A stretch of 64,000 nucleotides of DNA from Aristolochia californica (Eukaryota > Streptophyta > Magnoliopsida > Piperales > Aristolochiaceae), in the NCBI GenBank assembly GCA_029961685.1, contig JARWKL010000016.1, positions 4,217,207 through 4,281,206 of the forward strand. Direction: 5' to 3'. Position numbers and translations under genes: made by a program. Below, one piece after another: positions 11,018-23,246 of the stretch. Position 1 is the stretch's first letter; each line of letters opens with the position of its first letter. Below the pieces are notes generated by a model. It did no database searches. It was not told where the DNA came from and worked only from the letters and a program-made list of their open reading frames with translations.

Positions 11018-11320
11018 TTTTGTGATATATAATCACTTTGTATGACTCAACATTTTATGTGACTGGTCTACTTTTGATTTCATGGCAGAGTTCTTTGCAG
11101 GGTTTCTCCGGTGGATTTCCTAAATGCGGAGGTGGTGGGTGACGTTTCCTGTTGGTTCGCAGCCGCCGGAAGAATTGAGGGTAATTTTGCTCCGAAAGTC
11201 GTTAGCCAATTTTAGTCAGTAGAGGGATTAAAAAATTGAGATTTGATGTTTGTAATATGAAGCTATGTAGGAGATGTTAATGGAGGTCAGATTTTATGTA
11301 TATCTGTAATGGTGGTCTTG

Positions 11321-11835
11321 AATTGGTTTTTCTCCTTTTTGGGTGAATTAAGGAGGGGGAGGGGGACCCTTGAAAAATGGGGAGTCCTTGTAATTTTGGG
11401 TCAACCTGGTTGAGTTGTGGCATCTCTGATGCTTTGTGTTCAATTGGTTTTTCTGGTTTTTGGGTGAAGGAGCGGGGGACTCTTGAAACATAGGGAGCCC
11501 TTGTAATTTTGGGTAATGGTGGACTTGGATTGGTTTTTTCTCGCTTTTGGATGAATTAAGGAGGGGGGACCCTTGACAAATAGGGAGTCCTTGTAATTTT
11601 GGGTCCACCTGGTTGAGTTGTGGCTTCTCCGATGCCTTGTGTTCATTTGGTTTTTCTCATTTTTGGGTGAATTCAGGGGGGACTCTTGAAACATAGGCAG
11701 CCCTTGTAATTTTGGGTAACGGTGGACTTGAATTGGTTTTTCCCGTTTTTGGGTGAATTTAGGAGGGGGAGGGGGGCCCTTGAAAAATAGGGAGTCCTTG
11801 TAATTTTGGGTCCACCTGATTGTGTTCAATTGGGT
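11321..11835. repeat. alternating two-unit tandem repeat (dimer about 205 bp)
   Basis: Units starting AATTGGTTTTTC.. occur at about 11321, 11442, 11528, 11645, 11731 and (partial) 11828. Each contains GGGAGTCCTTGTAATTTTGGG or a variant. Long units (about 115 bp, with CACCTGGTTGAGTTGTGG) alternate with short ones (about 88 bp, with GGTAATGGTGGACTTG), giving a dimer spacing of 207 and 203 bases and about 2.5 dimers. Open frames on the minus strand across it are repeat artefacts (they read PKLQGLP over and over). Confidence 0.85.
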
Positions 11836-12015
11836 TTTAATGAAAAGAATTATTATTATTATTATTCTAAAAAATAGTTAGTAAAAATGAGATTCTCTTA
11901 TTTACAAACTATTTTTTGAATAATAATGTTTACAAATTTATTTTATTTTCCAAATAGACCTAAGTATAAGAGATTAATTATAATTAATTGGTAATTAATC
12001 TTATGGACGTGTAAG
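11836..12015. other. AT-rich spacer with (ATT)n
   Basis: A short (TTA)n microsatellite at about 11849-11866 and otherwise unremarkable AT-rich sequence. Confidence 0.4.
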
Positions 12016-13917
12016 TAGGAGTGGCTTCGAACCGAGCTGGCTCAAGTTCGGCTTTCGTTATTTATGGAGCCGAGTTCGATCGAAGCCAGGTTTGGTTCGT
12101 TGGCTCAAGGTGAGTCGGGAGCAAGAGCGAGGGGGGGATTTTTCCTCCCCTCATCACCATCGGTTGTTGTCGTTGTCTCTATCGCCATCGACAACTGCTT
12201 AACGATCGCCTCCCTGGTGTCATAACCCCCTTCCCTCTGTCTTGTTTCGACGGAAAACCTGAACCAGTAAGTTTAGGGGAGAAATAATCTCTTGCGTGAA
12301 GATAATTTCGCACGTGCGAGATCATAAAGTAAAAAAAAAAAGAACTTTTTCCTTAAACTTTCTTTCCTTGTAGCTCTTGAAAAAATTAAAAATACATTTT
12401 ATATAAATAAGTTTCTATGAACTATTAGTGTCTCATGTTTTTTTTAACCATTTTTTTATTAAAATTTTATCGATAAGTATAATAATATATTAGATTGATT
12501 ATTAATTTCTATTTATTTCCCTAGAAGAGGCAATAAAAGGTCCATTTAACTTTCCTAAGAAAATTTTAAAATATTTCTTGTAATTTTCTAATAAGTCGCT
12601 AATAGTAATAGGATTTTATTTAAAGGTTTTTTTGGGAATATGTATCATAGGAAAAATATTTCTAGTTTTTCCTATAATATAAATTTTCATCCGGGTGTAA
12701 TACGGAGGCTATAGTAAATTTATGGCCAGATTAAAAAATTACAAAACAAGCTAAAAAACAATTGGAGTAAAAAATATTAATATTGGTGTATTTTAATCCA
12801 TTATTGAAATTCAATCCTAAACCTCCCCTCTCATTATTTTTTTTAAATGTATGCATAATTTTATATATAATTTATTCGAAGCCACCCCTATGTGTGAGAT
12901 CATAAACAAGGAAAAAAAACCCTTTGTCCCTTCCTCATAGTTCTTGAAGAAATTGAAAAGATATTTTAGTAGAAATACGTTTCTAGAGACTATTAGTGGT
13001 TTTTTCAATAAATGTTGAAAAAACATTTTTAGTAGAAATATAGGGATAATTAGTGCATCGTGTTTTTTGAAAATATTTTTCTAATTATAAATTTTTGTTA
13101 AAAAATCATTTAATTTTCTAAGTAAGATTTTCTTGCCAAGATGAACTAGAAAACCGTATAGAAAAATTTTGAATAAGTATTTGACAGTCGATGATGTAAT
13201 CCTTTTAGCATGAGGTAATTTTCATATCAATTTTGTGTTTGACATTTTATTTAATTAAAAATTTATCGATAAGTATAATAATATATTAGATTAATTTTTT
13301 TTATTTCCTTAGAAAAGGTAATAAGAGGTCCATTTAACTTTCCTAAGAAAAATTTAAAATATTTCTTGTAATTTTCTAGTAAGTCTCTAATAGTAATAGG
13401 ATTTTATTTAAATGATTTATAGTTTTTATTTGGGTGATTGTAAATTGATAGTGATATTTCATTTAATTTTGTTGTGTTTGATTATTGTATGGAGTTTAGT
13501 CATAATGTTATGCATTGTATGAAGTGTTTAGACTATTTTATAGAATGTATAGAGTGTATAAACAATTTTATGGAGTGTTTATGGAATATATAAACAATTT
13601 TATGGAGTGTTTATACAGGTATTATGTATATAGATTATGCCTAATTTTAAGTAGAGGTCATGCCGAATTTTATATAAGTATTATATACATAGATTATGTT
13701 TAATTTTAAGTAGAGGTCATTCTCAATCTTATACATGTATTATATATATAGGTTATGCCCAATTTTATGTAAAATATATGCATAATTTTATATATATATT
13801 TTTAAAAATTTTAAATGTATGTTAAAGCTCGAGCTCAGCTCGAACTCGGTTAAAAAAATTGGGCTTGAGCTCGATAACAATTTTAGAGTTCGATAACAAT
13901 TTTAGGTTCGATGCCAC
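12016..13917. mobile_element. hAT-like non-autonomous element, copy 1 (right end decayed)
   Basis: Starts TAGGAGTGGCTTCGAACC and ends in the family right-end region of GAGCTCG-rich sequence with GATGCCAC. It is collinear over long stretches with 26035-27670: for example TAGTAATAGGATTTTATTTAAA and TTAATCCATTATTGAAATTCAATC occur in both. No transposase frame. This copy carries an internal duplication and a minisatellite absent from copy 2. Expected 8-bp target duplication is not clear: CGTGTAAG on the left compares with AGTGTAAA at 13935-13942, 6 of 8. Confidence 0.65.
13620..13798. repeat. minisatellite, three units of about 60 bp
   Basis: Units beginning TATTAT.TATATAGATTATG and containing TAATTTTAAGTAGAGGTCAT start at about 13620, 13679 and 13739. 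A single unit of the same sequence is present in hAT-like copy 2 (about 27385-27440), so this is a local expansion within copy 1. Confidence 0.7.
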
Positions 13918-14880
13918 GTTGTCCACGCGAGCTGAGTGTAAAGTGCTGGTTCCGCACGAGTGCAGAGAGGGTCGTATTTGAATGGTAGTTTAATCTGTTT
14001 TTTTAACGGACGTAGTCGAGTTCCTTCCTGCCATTTTTCCTCTGCTGGTCTTCCATTCCATGGCGATTTGTTCGGTCATCGTCTTTTGCGACCTCTGTTA
14101 TCATCTCGGTTCCCCACATTGGCACCGTAGAACTCGGAAAAAAGTACATGGGCGACGCCTGCACGTCAGTTTGGATGAGAAATGGTCAATTATGGTCTAT
14201 TTTCTGCAAGATTTTCGCACGTCGGCTCGAGCTTTTACAGATCGACACGGAGCTTTCCTTTTATGTAACCTTTTTTTTGGTAATCTTATCTTTCGGTCGG
14301 AAATGGAGGTCGGGGAAGAATGAGAGGTTGTGAGCTGTTTTGCTGACGGAAAAACCTGAGAGGCTGGGGAAATTGAGGTTTTGGAAAAAGCTGTGATAAC
14401 TCAGAAGGCGTGGGAAAATTCGTCTTTCGTATTCTCGTATGAGTTCGGAAAGTTTCAGTGAGTGTTGCTTCTTTTTGAGATTTCCTTGAAAAAAACAGGA
14501 TCAGAGAAAAATTGGCAGGTTTTGAAGTTTGAGTTGTCCTGAGGTTGGATGAGACTAGGCCTAGTAGAATGTCGTCGATCTAAGACTAGGTGAAGCACCG
14601 GAGATTCGGATCCATTAACTTCTCAAGGAAGTTTGGACTCAGAAAATTTTGATATGATTTTCTCTGAGTACTTATATTCAGCGGCGGCTCCCTTCCGTTT
14701 TATCTGTATCATGCTGAGCCCGTGATACTTGATTGAGGAAACGCTGTGTTGCTGCAAAATTTTGAGACCTGAGCTGCTATAGAGGCAGGGTTGACTCTTT
14801 GTGTGTTAAATGTAATATTTGTGTCAAAAAATTCAGAGCTTGTGATATAAAATTGCTGTGCAAAAATACTTGTTATTCCA
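13918..14880 (+). other. promoter and 5' leader of the DUF936 gene
   Basis: More GC-rich than the element before it. Short open frames (14060-14333) may be upstream ORFs or leader sequence. A leader intron is possible, but I cannot fix its borders. Confidence 0.35.
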
Positions 14881-17800
14881 ATGGCTTCTCTAACCCCCGG
14901 AGTACTTACAAAGCTGCTACAGAATATGGAAACTGAAGAAGATACAGGCAGTGAGAAGAGGTCCCCACTCTTGCAGGTTGTGAGTATAACGCCTATGCTT
15001 TCAGGGCAGGATCTCTGGCCTAACAAGGGGTTCTTCTTGAAAGTCTCTGATTCATCTCATGCCACAAATGTAATTCTCCCTCAAGAGTATGATGAGTTGA
15101 TTTTATGTGATAAATTGCAACTGGGACAGTTTATATATGTGCAGAAATTTGAGTTAGCATCACCTGTTCCCATTCTTCGAGGCCTCAGACCCCTTCCCGG
15201 TAGGCACCCTTGCATTGGCAATCCAAAAGATCTTGTCATCACATCAAGGTCCTCAGATCTTCTCACGCCTCCAAATTTAAATTTACCTACAAAAATGGAA
15301 GATTCAAATAGTTGTAGAGAAAAGCCACCGGAGAAAAGGCGTTCTTCAAGTGCATCCAGAGTTGGTGCTAAAGAAAGGACATGTAGAAAGGAAATATTCC
15401 GATCAAGACCCTCATCTCCAATTAAGAAGGGTGACATCGAAAAAAAAACATCTGATGTTATAGCAGAGCTTGCTAACGTCAGCATTACATGTGTTGATGA
15501 CGAAAGTGATTCCGATAGTTCCAGGTCATCGTGTTCTTTGAGACCAAAAGCACCAAGGAGGAGTTGGGACAGGGGAACAGAAGCAAGGATTAAAGAAAGG
15601 AGAGGAGCTCAAGTTACCAAAAACAAAGCAAGACCCATTCTTCGTACCAGAAGTGCTGATGTGAGTATTTTTCTTCTCTTGCTCTCCATATGTTTTTTAT
15701 CCTTACCAGTACATAATATATATGAGTTCGTAAGTGCTGTTCATTTGAAGCTTCAATGGGAGCATTTGGTGGTTATTTTGTCATCCATTTGAGTTGTTTG
15801 CTAGGATTGATGGAAATTATATCTTTTAATGATAGTAATCATATTCAACCTTGTGAAATCCTCCTATTTGACATGATTTTCTTTTTACTTGCATGAACAG
15901 ATTCTTCCTAGTCACTATGCTCAAATTGATGCCAGTGGTTCCAAACATGATCCTTCAGATTCAATAAGAAAATTAGAGATCACTGAACAAGTTGTAAAGA
16001 ATGAGAGTAAACAATCACCTCAAGCTCAGAATGCTTCTGTGAGTTATTTTTTATATAACTTTAAATGTGAATATCTATACAAATCTATCGTTGGAAAGTC
16101 TTAATTAGGGTGCAGTGTGATATCTTCTGCTAATGTTTCTCTTTTGTTTTCTTTTCCATTTTGAGTGGGCCTTACCTTTCTATGGCACCTAAAGATATTT
16201 TTTTTCTTTTTTTTTCCCTTTTCCCCCTTCTCTTTTGAGCTTAAAAAGAATGGCTCGAGTCAGTATGCTTCCGATGCTAGCTGTATACCCAAAAATGAGA
16301 GCCCAAATTACACGTCAGTGAGAAAAACAGACACACAACCAGCTTTGAAAGTGTTCATTACTTCCACTAAGAGGAAATTGGAAATAGCAAGTAAACCATG
16401 TTCAGAGACCTCCACTGATACTCTGTCTTCCAGTCCAGCAAGTGGCACTCCAATTGAAAGGAAGCGGATTGAAAATAGTGTGGCATGGCATTCTCTTTCA
16501 TCTAGCATAGCCAAGCTTGGCAAGGTCATATTCTTCTCTTTTACTTGCTGTCATGAATAAATATATACTTGCAAAGCTTAAAATAGAGACATTTAATTCT
16601 GGGCAATAGAAAAAATAATGATAAACATATGTGCTTTTCCATATTTTTCAGGAAGTTTTGAGGCAAAAAGATGTGGCTCTCCTTGCTGCTGTGGAGGCTT
16701 TACAAGAGGCAGCGGCCGCACAAAGAATGATTAGATGCCTGAGGTGAATAAATGACATGAGTTTTTAGTGGTTCTTTATGATTGTTGATTTCAGTGGCAA
16801 ATTATAAGCATGATTCTTTCTCTGATGTTTAACTTTTTGTGGTCTAGGAACACGAGACTTATATAGATAGCTTAGTTGTTTAATTTACTCCAATTCTGTT
16901 TGCAATTGGTGAAATGTTTATTCCAGTTAGGTTATGGAAACTTTTGACTCCGATATGATATGTGTGAGGTGCTCCATTGATAGTCATGCTAGTTGTTCCA
17001 TCCTGCTAATAAACATTGTATGGAGTTTCTTTTTCCACTGAAAATTTTGATGAATCACAATGCAAGTTACCCAGCCAGTGTCGTAAAACATGTGAAAGCC
17101 TTGTTAATTTGAGTGAGTTGAGCAGTTCATTCATACATAGGAAGCAACTCAAAAATGTGGATGACAATCAGAAGAAAGAAAATCTATGTTTTTATTGCTG
17201 CACTGGTTCTTTATTGAATAACTCCCTTTCCTCTTTCCTGCGAGCTCTATGCAACTAATTGAACTTATCCACCCAACTTATCTCCCAAGTAGACTTGTTA
17301 ATTATCTTCTTAGTGCACAACTACAGATTTGCTGCCATGAGGTAAGTGTTTAATGAAGGCATGTCCATTGAACTTCCATGACAAAAAATTAAAAAAATAA
17401 GTGATCGGCCACTTTGCATTATAAGCTGCTAGATTGGAGCATCTTATTACGCAATGAGGATCTCATCGCTCTTATTCTTCAATTATTATTATTAAAATTT
17501 TCAAAATATGGTTTACTCTGTATGTACCTGAAGGTTTCAGTTTGATTAAAGAGATTGTGCTATCTTAGTGCAACTGCTTAGTTCTATTAAGTTGATGCTC
17601 CTAATAGCAGACTTTGATTTTGAATGTGTTGTTAGCTAGCATGTTATTCTTTGATTAAGTTATACCAGCTAATACGTCGATTGTATTTTCAGTAGGAACT
17701 GCATTTACATTGTGCTTTGATTCGCTTTTCTAAAGATACCTCTTTTATCATGAATCTAACTTTTGTTATCTTTCCCAGCATATTCTCAGAGCTCCAGTAT

Positions 17801-18604
17801 CATAAGGAAGATGGATCCTGTTACTCAATTGTAGAGAAGTTTTTGGATCTGCATGAGGATTTGATGCAGGCCAGAGTAGTCACTCAATCATTAATAAAAA
17901 TTGGTCCATTAAGAACATCTGATTGTGAATCATCTACACCATGCTCAATCATGGAAGCAGTTAAAGTTGCACGTCAAAGAAAGAAAAATGCTGATTCATG
18001 GGTTAAAGCAGCTGTGGCTTCTGATCTTTCTCCCTTTCCTCCTCTCGCAGGACCCCCAAGTAAATCCAATGCAGCTCCCACAACTGTAAGGCGGGCTGGC
18101 ATGAGGAGAAAACCAAATGGTACTTGTGTGGTTAGTAGATGCAAGAAAGACACTGAAACTCGGGTGGGACCTACATTACTGAGGGAAAACATGGAGTGGA
18201 TAAAGGGTAGTAGTCTTGTTGTGTCATCTGACCTAGGGGATAACTTGCAGACTGAGTGCAGGAGATGGTTTTTTCATTATGTTGAGAAGTTCTTAGATGA
18301 TGTTAAGGACAGAGTTGCTTCAAATGAGAAAGATACTCAGATTCCTGGGGTTATGTGTCTGATTAAGAGAGTTGATAGTTGGTTACATGTGAGTGCTGAT
18401 GTCAATGGTACAACATCAAAGGATGGTCTTCAGGGGGATGAAGAAAAAGAAGTACGAGGAAGAATGCAAAATAAAATTTATGACATTCTCTTAGAGCACA
18501 CAGAATCCACCAGGAACGCCATGGAGGACTCTTACACATCTAATGCTGAGGATCTGGAGAAAGAGAAGCAGATCATCGATGGATTCTCACAGGACAACTC
18601 TTGA
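14881..18604 (+). CDS. DUF936 family protein
   Basis: Exons 14881-15660, 15901-16038, 16240-16524, 16652-16743 and 17779-18604 join to 2121 nt, 706 residues. The start [16 protein letters not shown] is the characteristic DUF936 N-terminus. Residues 1 to about 120 form the conserved N-terminal domain ([52 protein letters not shown]). A long Ser/Lys/Arg-rich disordered middle follows, then a helical C-terminal domain spanning exons 4-5 ([35 protein letters not shown]). The plant DUF936 proteins have no well-established biochemical role that I know. Exon 3 could start at 16240 or, nine bases later, at 16249; both keep frame and the first AG after the pyrimidine tract favours 16240. Exon 5 acceptor 17778 restores the conserved FSELQ join. 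Intron 4 is about 1.03 kb. Confidence 0.85.
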
Positions 18605-21600
18605 GTGCATTGTTCCGGTAGAGGTAAACCCACTTAAGAGTTGCTGGATATCCTTTCTGTCTTACTTTGTTACTTCATGATTTAATTTTCTATGGGTAGA
18701 AAGAAGATCAGTGACCTGTTAGGAAAAATCATAAAAATAAATTACTGATCAGTGATTTCTGTAAAATAAACTGATATATAATTAGTTCAACTTGTGCTAT
18801 TAAATGTTGTCGTTGTTTTTCCAGTAGTGTGGAGAGGATGCTAAGTTGGTTGTCAATAATATTGCTTGCTTCAATGGCTGTAGTATCACTGGATTCAAAA
18901 CATGAAATGGACAGGAAGTTGTTGATTGTTAAATTTCAGCTGATTCTTCTCAAAATGACTACCTGAAGTTAAAAGTCCTCTTTTCAACAAATAAACATAG
19001 GAATTTTTCAAACCCAAAATGATGTGAGACTATTTGATCCCACAGCCACTCTCACAAAACAAATAACCTAAAATTTGGTACATATGTACAACAACAACAT
19101 GGTGTAATGGTTTATCCACCAACACTGACTTTCAAAGTAGTTGAGAATGCCTTCTTGATGCCATTTTAATCATAACTCAACCAAAACTTCAGTTAAGTCA
19201 AAGTCTCGACAGGACTAGGACATAAAGCATTTCAAATGCCACAAGCATGAAGTACACCAAGTATCTGGCCTGCGACCATACTAATTGTATTTGAGTCTGA
19301 TTTGCGACTGCAAATCAATCTGGATTTGAGTTTGGGTCATCCCGATAGCTAGATCTGATCTGTTTATACAATAATCAAATGATATGATTCACTAATAAGT
19401 TAATACTATATTTCATGTTTTTATTTTGGATATGCTGTTATATGACATGGAGCTCATTTTTTTTTTTATGTTCATAGAAAATCCATAAGATCTGGTTGAC
19501 AAGCAGGATTTTGTCTTGAATGGTCAAAATAGATACGTATAGTAACCAAACCTAGTTTAAGACTATTGTTTCTAATTAGAGAAGGATCTAAATATGGTAA
19601 GATATAATATGTTATTGACATTGGACATGTAAATTTCTATTTTTTTGTGTTTTTTTCATTTCATAATGTGCTTCTCTAATTTATTATCAAGGAATAGAAA
19701 TCTGTGAAATTTTGGAATAAGAGGGATTGAGAGAGGAAGAAGAGAGAAGGAAAGAGAGGGCGGCAGCAAAGGGAAAAGTCTCTCGTGTGATTATGGTTCT
19801 GGTCGACCCCTAATCACCTTATTTAGCATTTAATTACACCCTTATATATCCTTCATTACACCTAATTACATGAAATTTACACTAAATAAACTATCAAACA
19901 TATTGAATAAGATAAACTTATTTCTAGGAGGTGCAAACTGTGAGAAATTACCAAACTACCCTTCTACAGTATTTTTCAACAAAATCATTTTGAATAGCGT
20001 TTATTAAGTTCATTGGCATTGTCTTAGCAGTGGATTCAGATGTAGGATAAACAACTATTGTTTGTTAAATTTCACTAAGACCTAAGTTTCACTTGAAGTA
20101 GTGTCTTCAAGTTGATAATTCATGACAACATTTAAAAACATAATTGGTTCAATTTGTGTCAACATTGTGTTAGCTTTTTTCCTCATCTATAGAATCTTAT
20201 TATTGAAACTGAAGTGCCTCACCTCTCTCTCTCTCTCACACGCACTCACACATGCACACACATACATATATATAGGGTTAATCACTCTCACTGATTTGAA
20301 AAAATGCAAATTACTCAAACATTGTTTCGCTCATCCTACTAAATTATATTTATGATAGAAAAAGATAGACATAATCTCATTCTATTATTCTAATTTAACT
20401 AAAAAAATGTTTCAAATATAAAAAAAGTGGTGGATTGGGGTTTTGGCTTAATGGTTGTAGGGGAAGGGAGTTTCGTGTATGAGGTCTTTCATTCAAGTCT
20501 CTATAAGGTTTTCCAGTGAATTATGCATGTAATCAACATTTAGAGAAAACAAAAGGCCCGATCCTCTCCCTTCCTCCTAGCATTAGGATATCAGGGTGGG
20601 GAACATGGCACATCCTCCCATGCAGACCCTTCTTGAACAATGCAAAAGTTTCCTCCAACTTTCTTAATGCTTTCATAAATGAAGGTTTATCACCTTGTGA
20701 AAGGAGGGGAGAGGCCCTTCCACACCCCTTGCCTCACTCATGTGATTTTATAAATGGAGTAGGGGTGACTTCATCCTCCTCCTTCCCTTTGTTCAGGGGA
20801 GGGACTGCACCCTTCTCCTCTGCATGGCGAGGAGAGGGTCGTTCCTCCCTGCTCATCTCACCTACTATTGGGAGGAAGGGAGGGTAAGATGTAGACAATT
20901 ATTTTACATTTCATGTCCATAGAAGTAAACTACTTTACACTTTCATGCCCATAGGTATACACTGTTTGTTAACCTATATTTTCTATCTTATATATTAATA
21001 AAATTGACATTGATGCATTTTAATATTATATTTATTCACATATACAAGTGTGTATCTATATACCAAGCAGAACCATTGGATCGACCCGTCCAGTTAAAAC
21101 CAAATTCAATGGCCACATTGGGTCAACAACCTGGTTGAGTTTTAACATCTTATTGCTGGTCTATACTGAAGAAGTTAATATACAGGTCCACAAGTCAATA
21201 TATTACTTTCACAATGCTATATTTAGAGTTCACTAATGGATCTAATGGAAGGATTATGCCTATAATTTTGTTGGTATTGTAGGAATATGTATGTATTGAT
21301 TTGAAACCAAAGGACATGTAGATTTTTGTTTGACATTTTAGGGGGATATATGTGGTATTGTAAATGCTGGAGAATCTAGTGGAAGGGTTATGCCTATAAT
21401 TTTGTTGGTATTGTAGGAATATGTATATTTTGATTTGAAAGCCAAGGACAAGTAGATTTTGTTTGACATTTTAGGGGATATATGTGGTTACATTGTAAAT
21501 GCTGGATTGACTGTTAAATACAGATTTCTGGTATGAATAAAGTAAGGTTTTTATTACTGACTTCAGCTATACTTTAATATACTTAAACACTGAGTACAAA

Positions 21601-23246
21601 TATCCATTATTCATTCAGTCATTTTAAGTCATCTTGCACCGGTTTCCATGAATGCCTCAAACATTCGCAGGAATTTCTCTGGACTTGGAGATTTGTTGCG
21701 TTATGAGGCCATTCTGTTAGGCATGAGAAAAGTCTTGGCAGGACTCCTGCAGAAGTGTCAGGAATTAGTTTTGGCTTCCTGAAGTTTAGATAAATCTTTA
21801 TCCATGCAGTTTCTACTGTTTCCGTTATCCTGTATGTCATTTGCACATTAATGAAGCTATCCAACAATTACTCTGACCATGTCAGCCAGACTTCGCCATG
21901 AAAGAGAACTGATGCATAGACAAGAGACATAAGAATCCCCTCAATACGGCATCAAACAATTCCAGAACAGGCCTTGAAATGAAAAAAAGCTTTAGCAATG
22001 TTGAATCAACTGAGTATTGGAATTGTGGAGGCCTCCACAGGGAGGAACTAAGCTTGCTTAATCTGATTCGGTGCAATGAGTTGTCATATTGAAGACTTCA
22101 CAAGGTCGTAGCTGCTAGTCATCATGCTGAGACAGGGGCCAGGAGTCTGTGTTACGGGCAGTGAGCACAGTAATTGGCACCTGTATTGACTGACACTTAT
22201 GAATGATTAAGAATATAAAAGCAGAACGCTTAGTAAGGAGTGTAAGGTTCAGGTAACAACAGAAGCTCTGAAAGGAGGGCTAATGCTTGAAGGTCCTCAG
22301 TGAGTTGGGAAGAGGTCCATTTATGTACATGTTCGTTCTGTCCACCATCCTGTAAAATTTGAGATGGGTATATCTTACCCAGATGTTCATAATTGATTTG
22401 ATTTGATTTGATTGCTTGGTGAATCCGTCTATTGTCCTTATTAGGACAGCAGGTATACCCTCTCAGACAACCTGAACCATTTAATGTTTCAGCCACAATG
22501 GGATTTGGACATGTGAGTGATGACTCTCGTATGCATCCTACAGTATAAAATTTTCAGTAGGCAGACCAACCACAAGTTATGAATCAACAATCTAATGCAA
22601 ACACTGTAATCCGTAGTGAGTTTGACAAGACACTGATAATATAATTCATGTGTTAGCTTCTATCTCAGTGTGGGATTCGGAATCAAGACACAAGTTTAAG
22701 AGCTTCTATCTCTATGACAGCGGTTGGGGACAAAGGAGAAAAAGGACTTAGCTACTGTGGCTTATTGACCCTATCCAAGAAAGGTACCATGGACACCCGG
22801 TATAATAAGATCACATGTTGCACCCTTTGTAGACAAAATTTTCTATGGCAATCCTGTGCCATGAAATGCCAGATCATGAAAAACCTTGAGCATAGACAGT
22901 AAAATCACAAGAGATTTGAAGTAACTCCGAAGTAGGAAAAAAAAAAAGGCATAGACAGTTCAGTGGCAAGAGAGCAACATCTGTAAAAATAATTACTGTT
23001 ATAAATGAAAAATACATGCATGTACATACGAAACATTCAAAAAAAGGTGCACTTGGCAGGCTTCATCATTTATAAACTGAAGATATCTGTCTGAACATCA
23101 CCCCAGTAATGGACCAAATTCTATAAGAATAACAGTTGTGGATCATCCTGCCATGACATGGTAGCTCAATCCAAGAAGTTCTTGCTGGTTCATACCAGAC
23201 TTCATGCAACAAGCTGTCTTCTACCTTAGCCTGCTTTTATGACAAA
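18605..23246. other. long intergenic region, no gene recognised
   Basis: Contains the 3' region of the DUF936 gene, a short (CA)/(TA) microsatellite at about 20230-20275, and one tandem duplication (separate entry). Open frames at 20516-20887, 21619-22496 and 22714-22902 have no recognisable domain and no splice context. Purine-rich and LTR-like fragments may be present around 19.6-20.0 kb, but ends were not found. Confidence 0.4.
21241..21507. repeat. tandem duplication, 134 bp twice
   Basis: TCTAATGGAAGGATTATGCC at 21241 recurs as TCTAGTGGAAGGGTTATGCC at 21375. The two copies stay alignable through CTATAATTTTGTTGGTATTG and AGGACA.GTAGATTTT to GTAAATGCTGGA, with scattered substitutions and small indels. 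Confidence 0.85.

Noticed and set aside
11348..11829. Minus-strand frames with repeating PKLQGLP-like units
   Set aside because: They follow the tandem repeat exactly and shift with unit length, so the peptide repeats are a by-product of the DNA repeat.
19610..20030. Possible second solo LTR
   Set aside because: Sequence has an LTR-like feel, but no TG..CA ends with a target duplication could be found.
20516..20887. 123-codon plus frame
   Set aside because: No recognisable motif, no splice partners, and composition like local repeat sequence.
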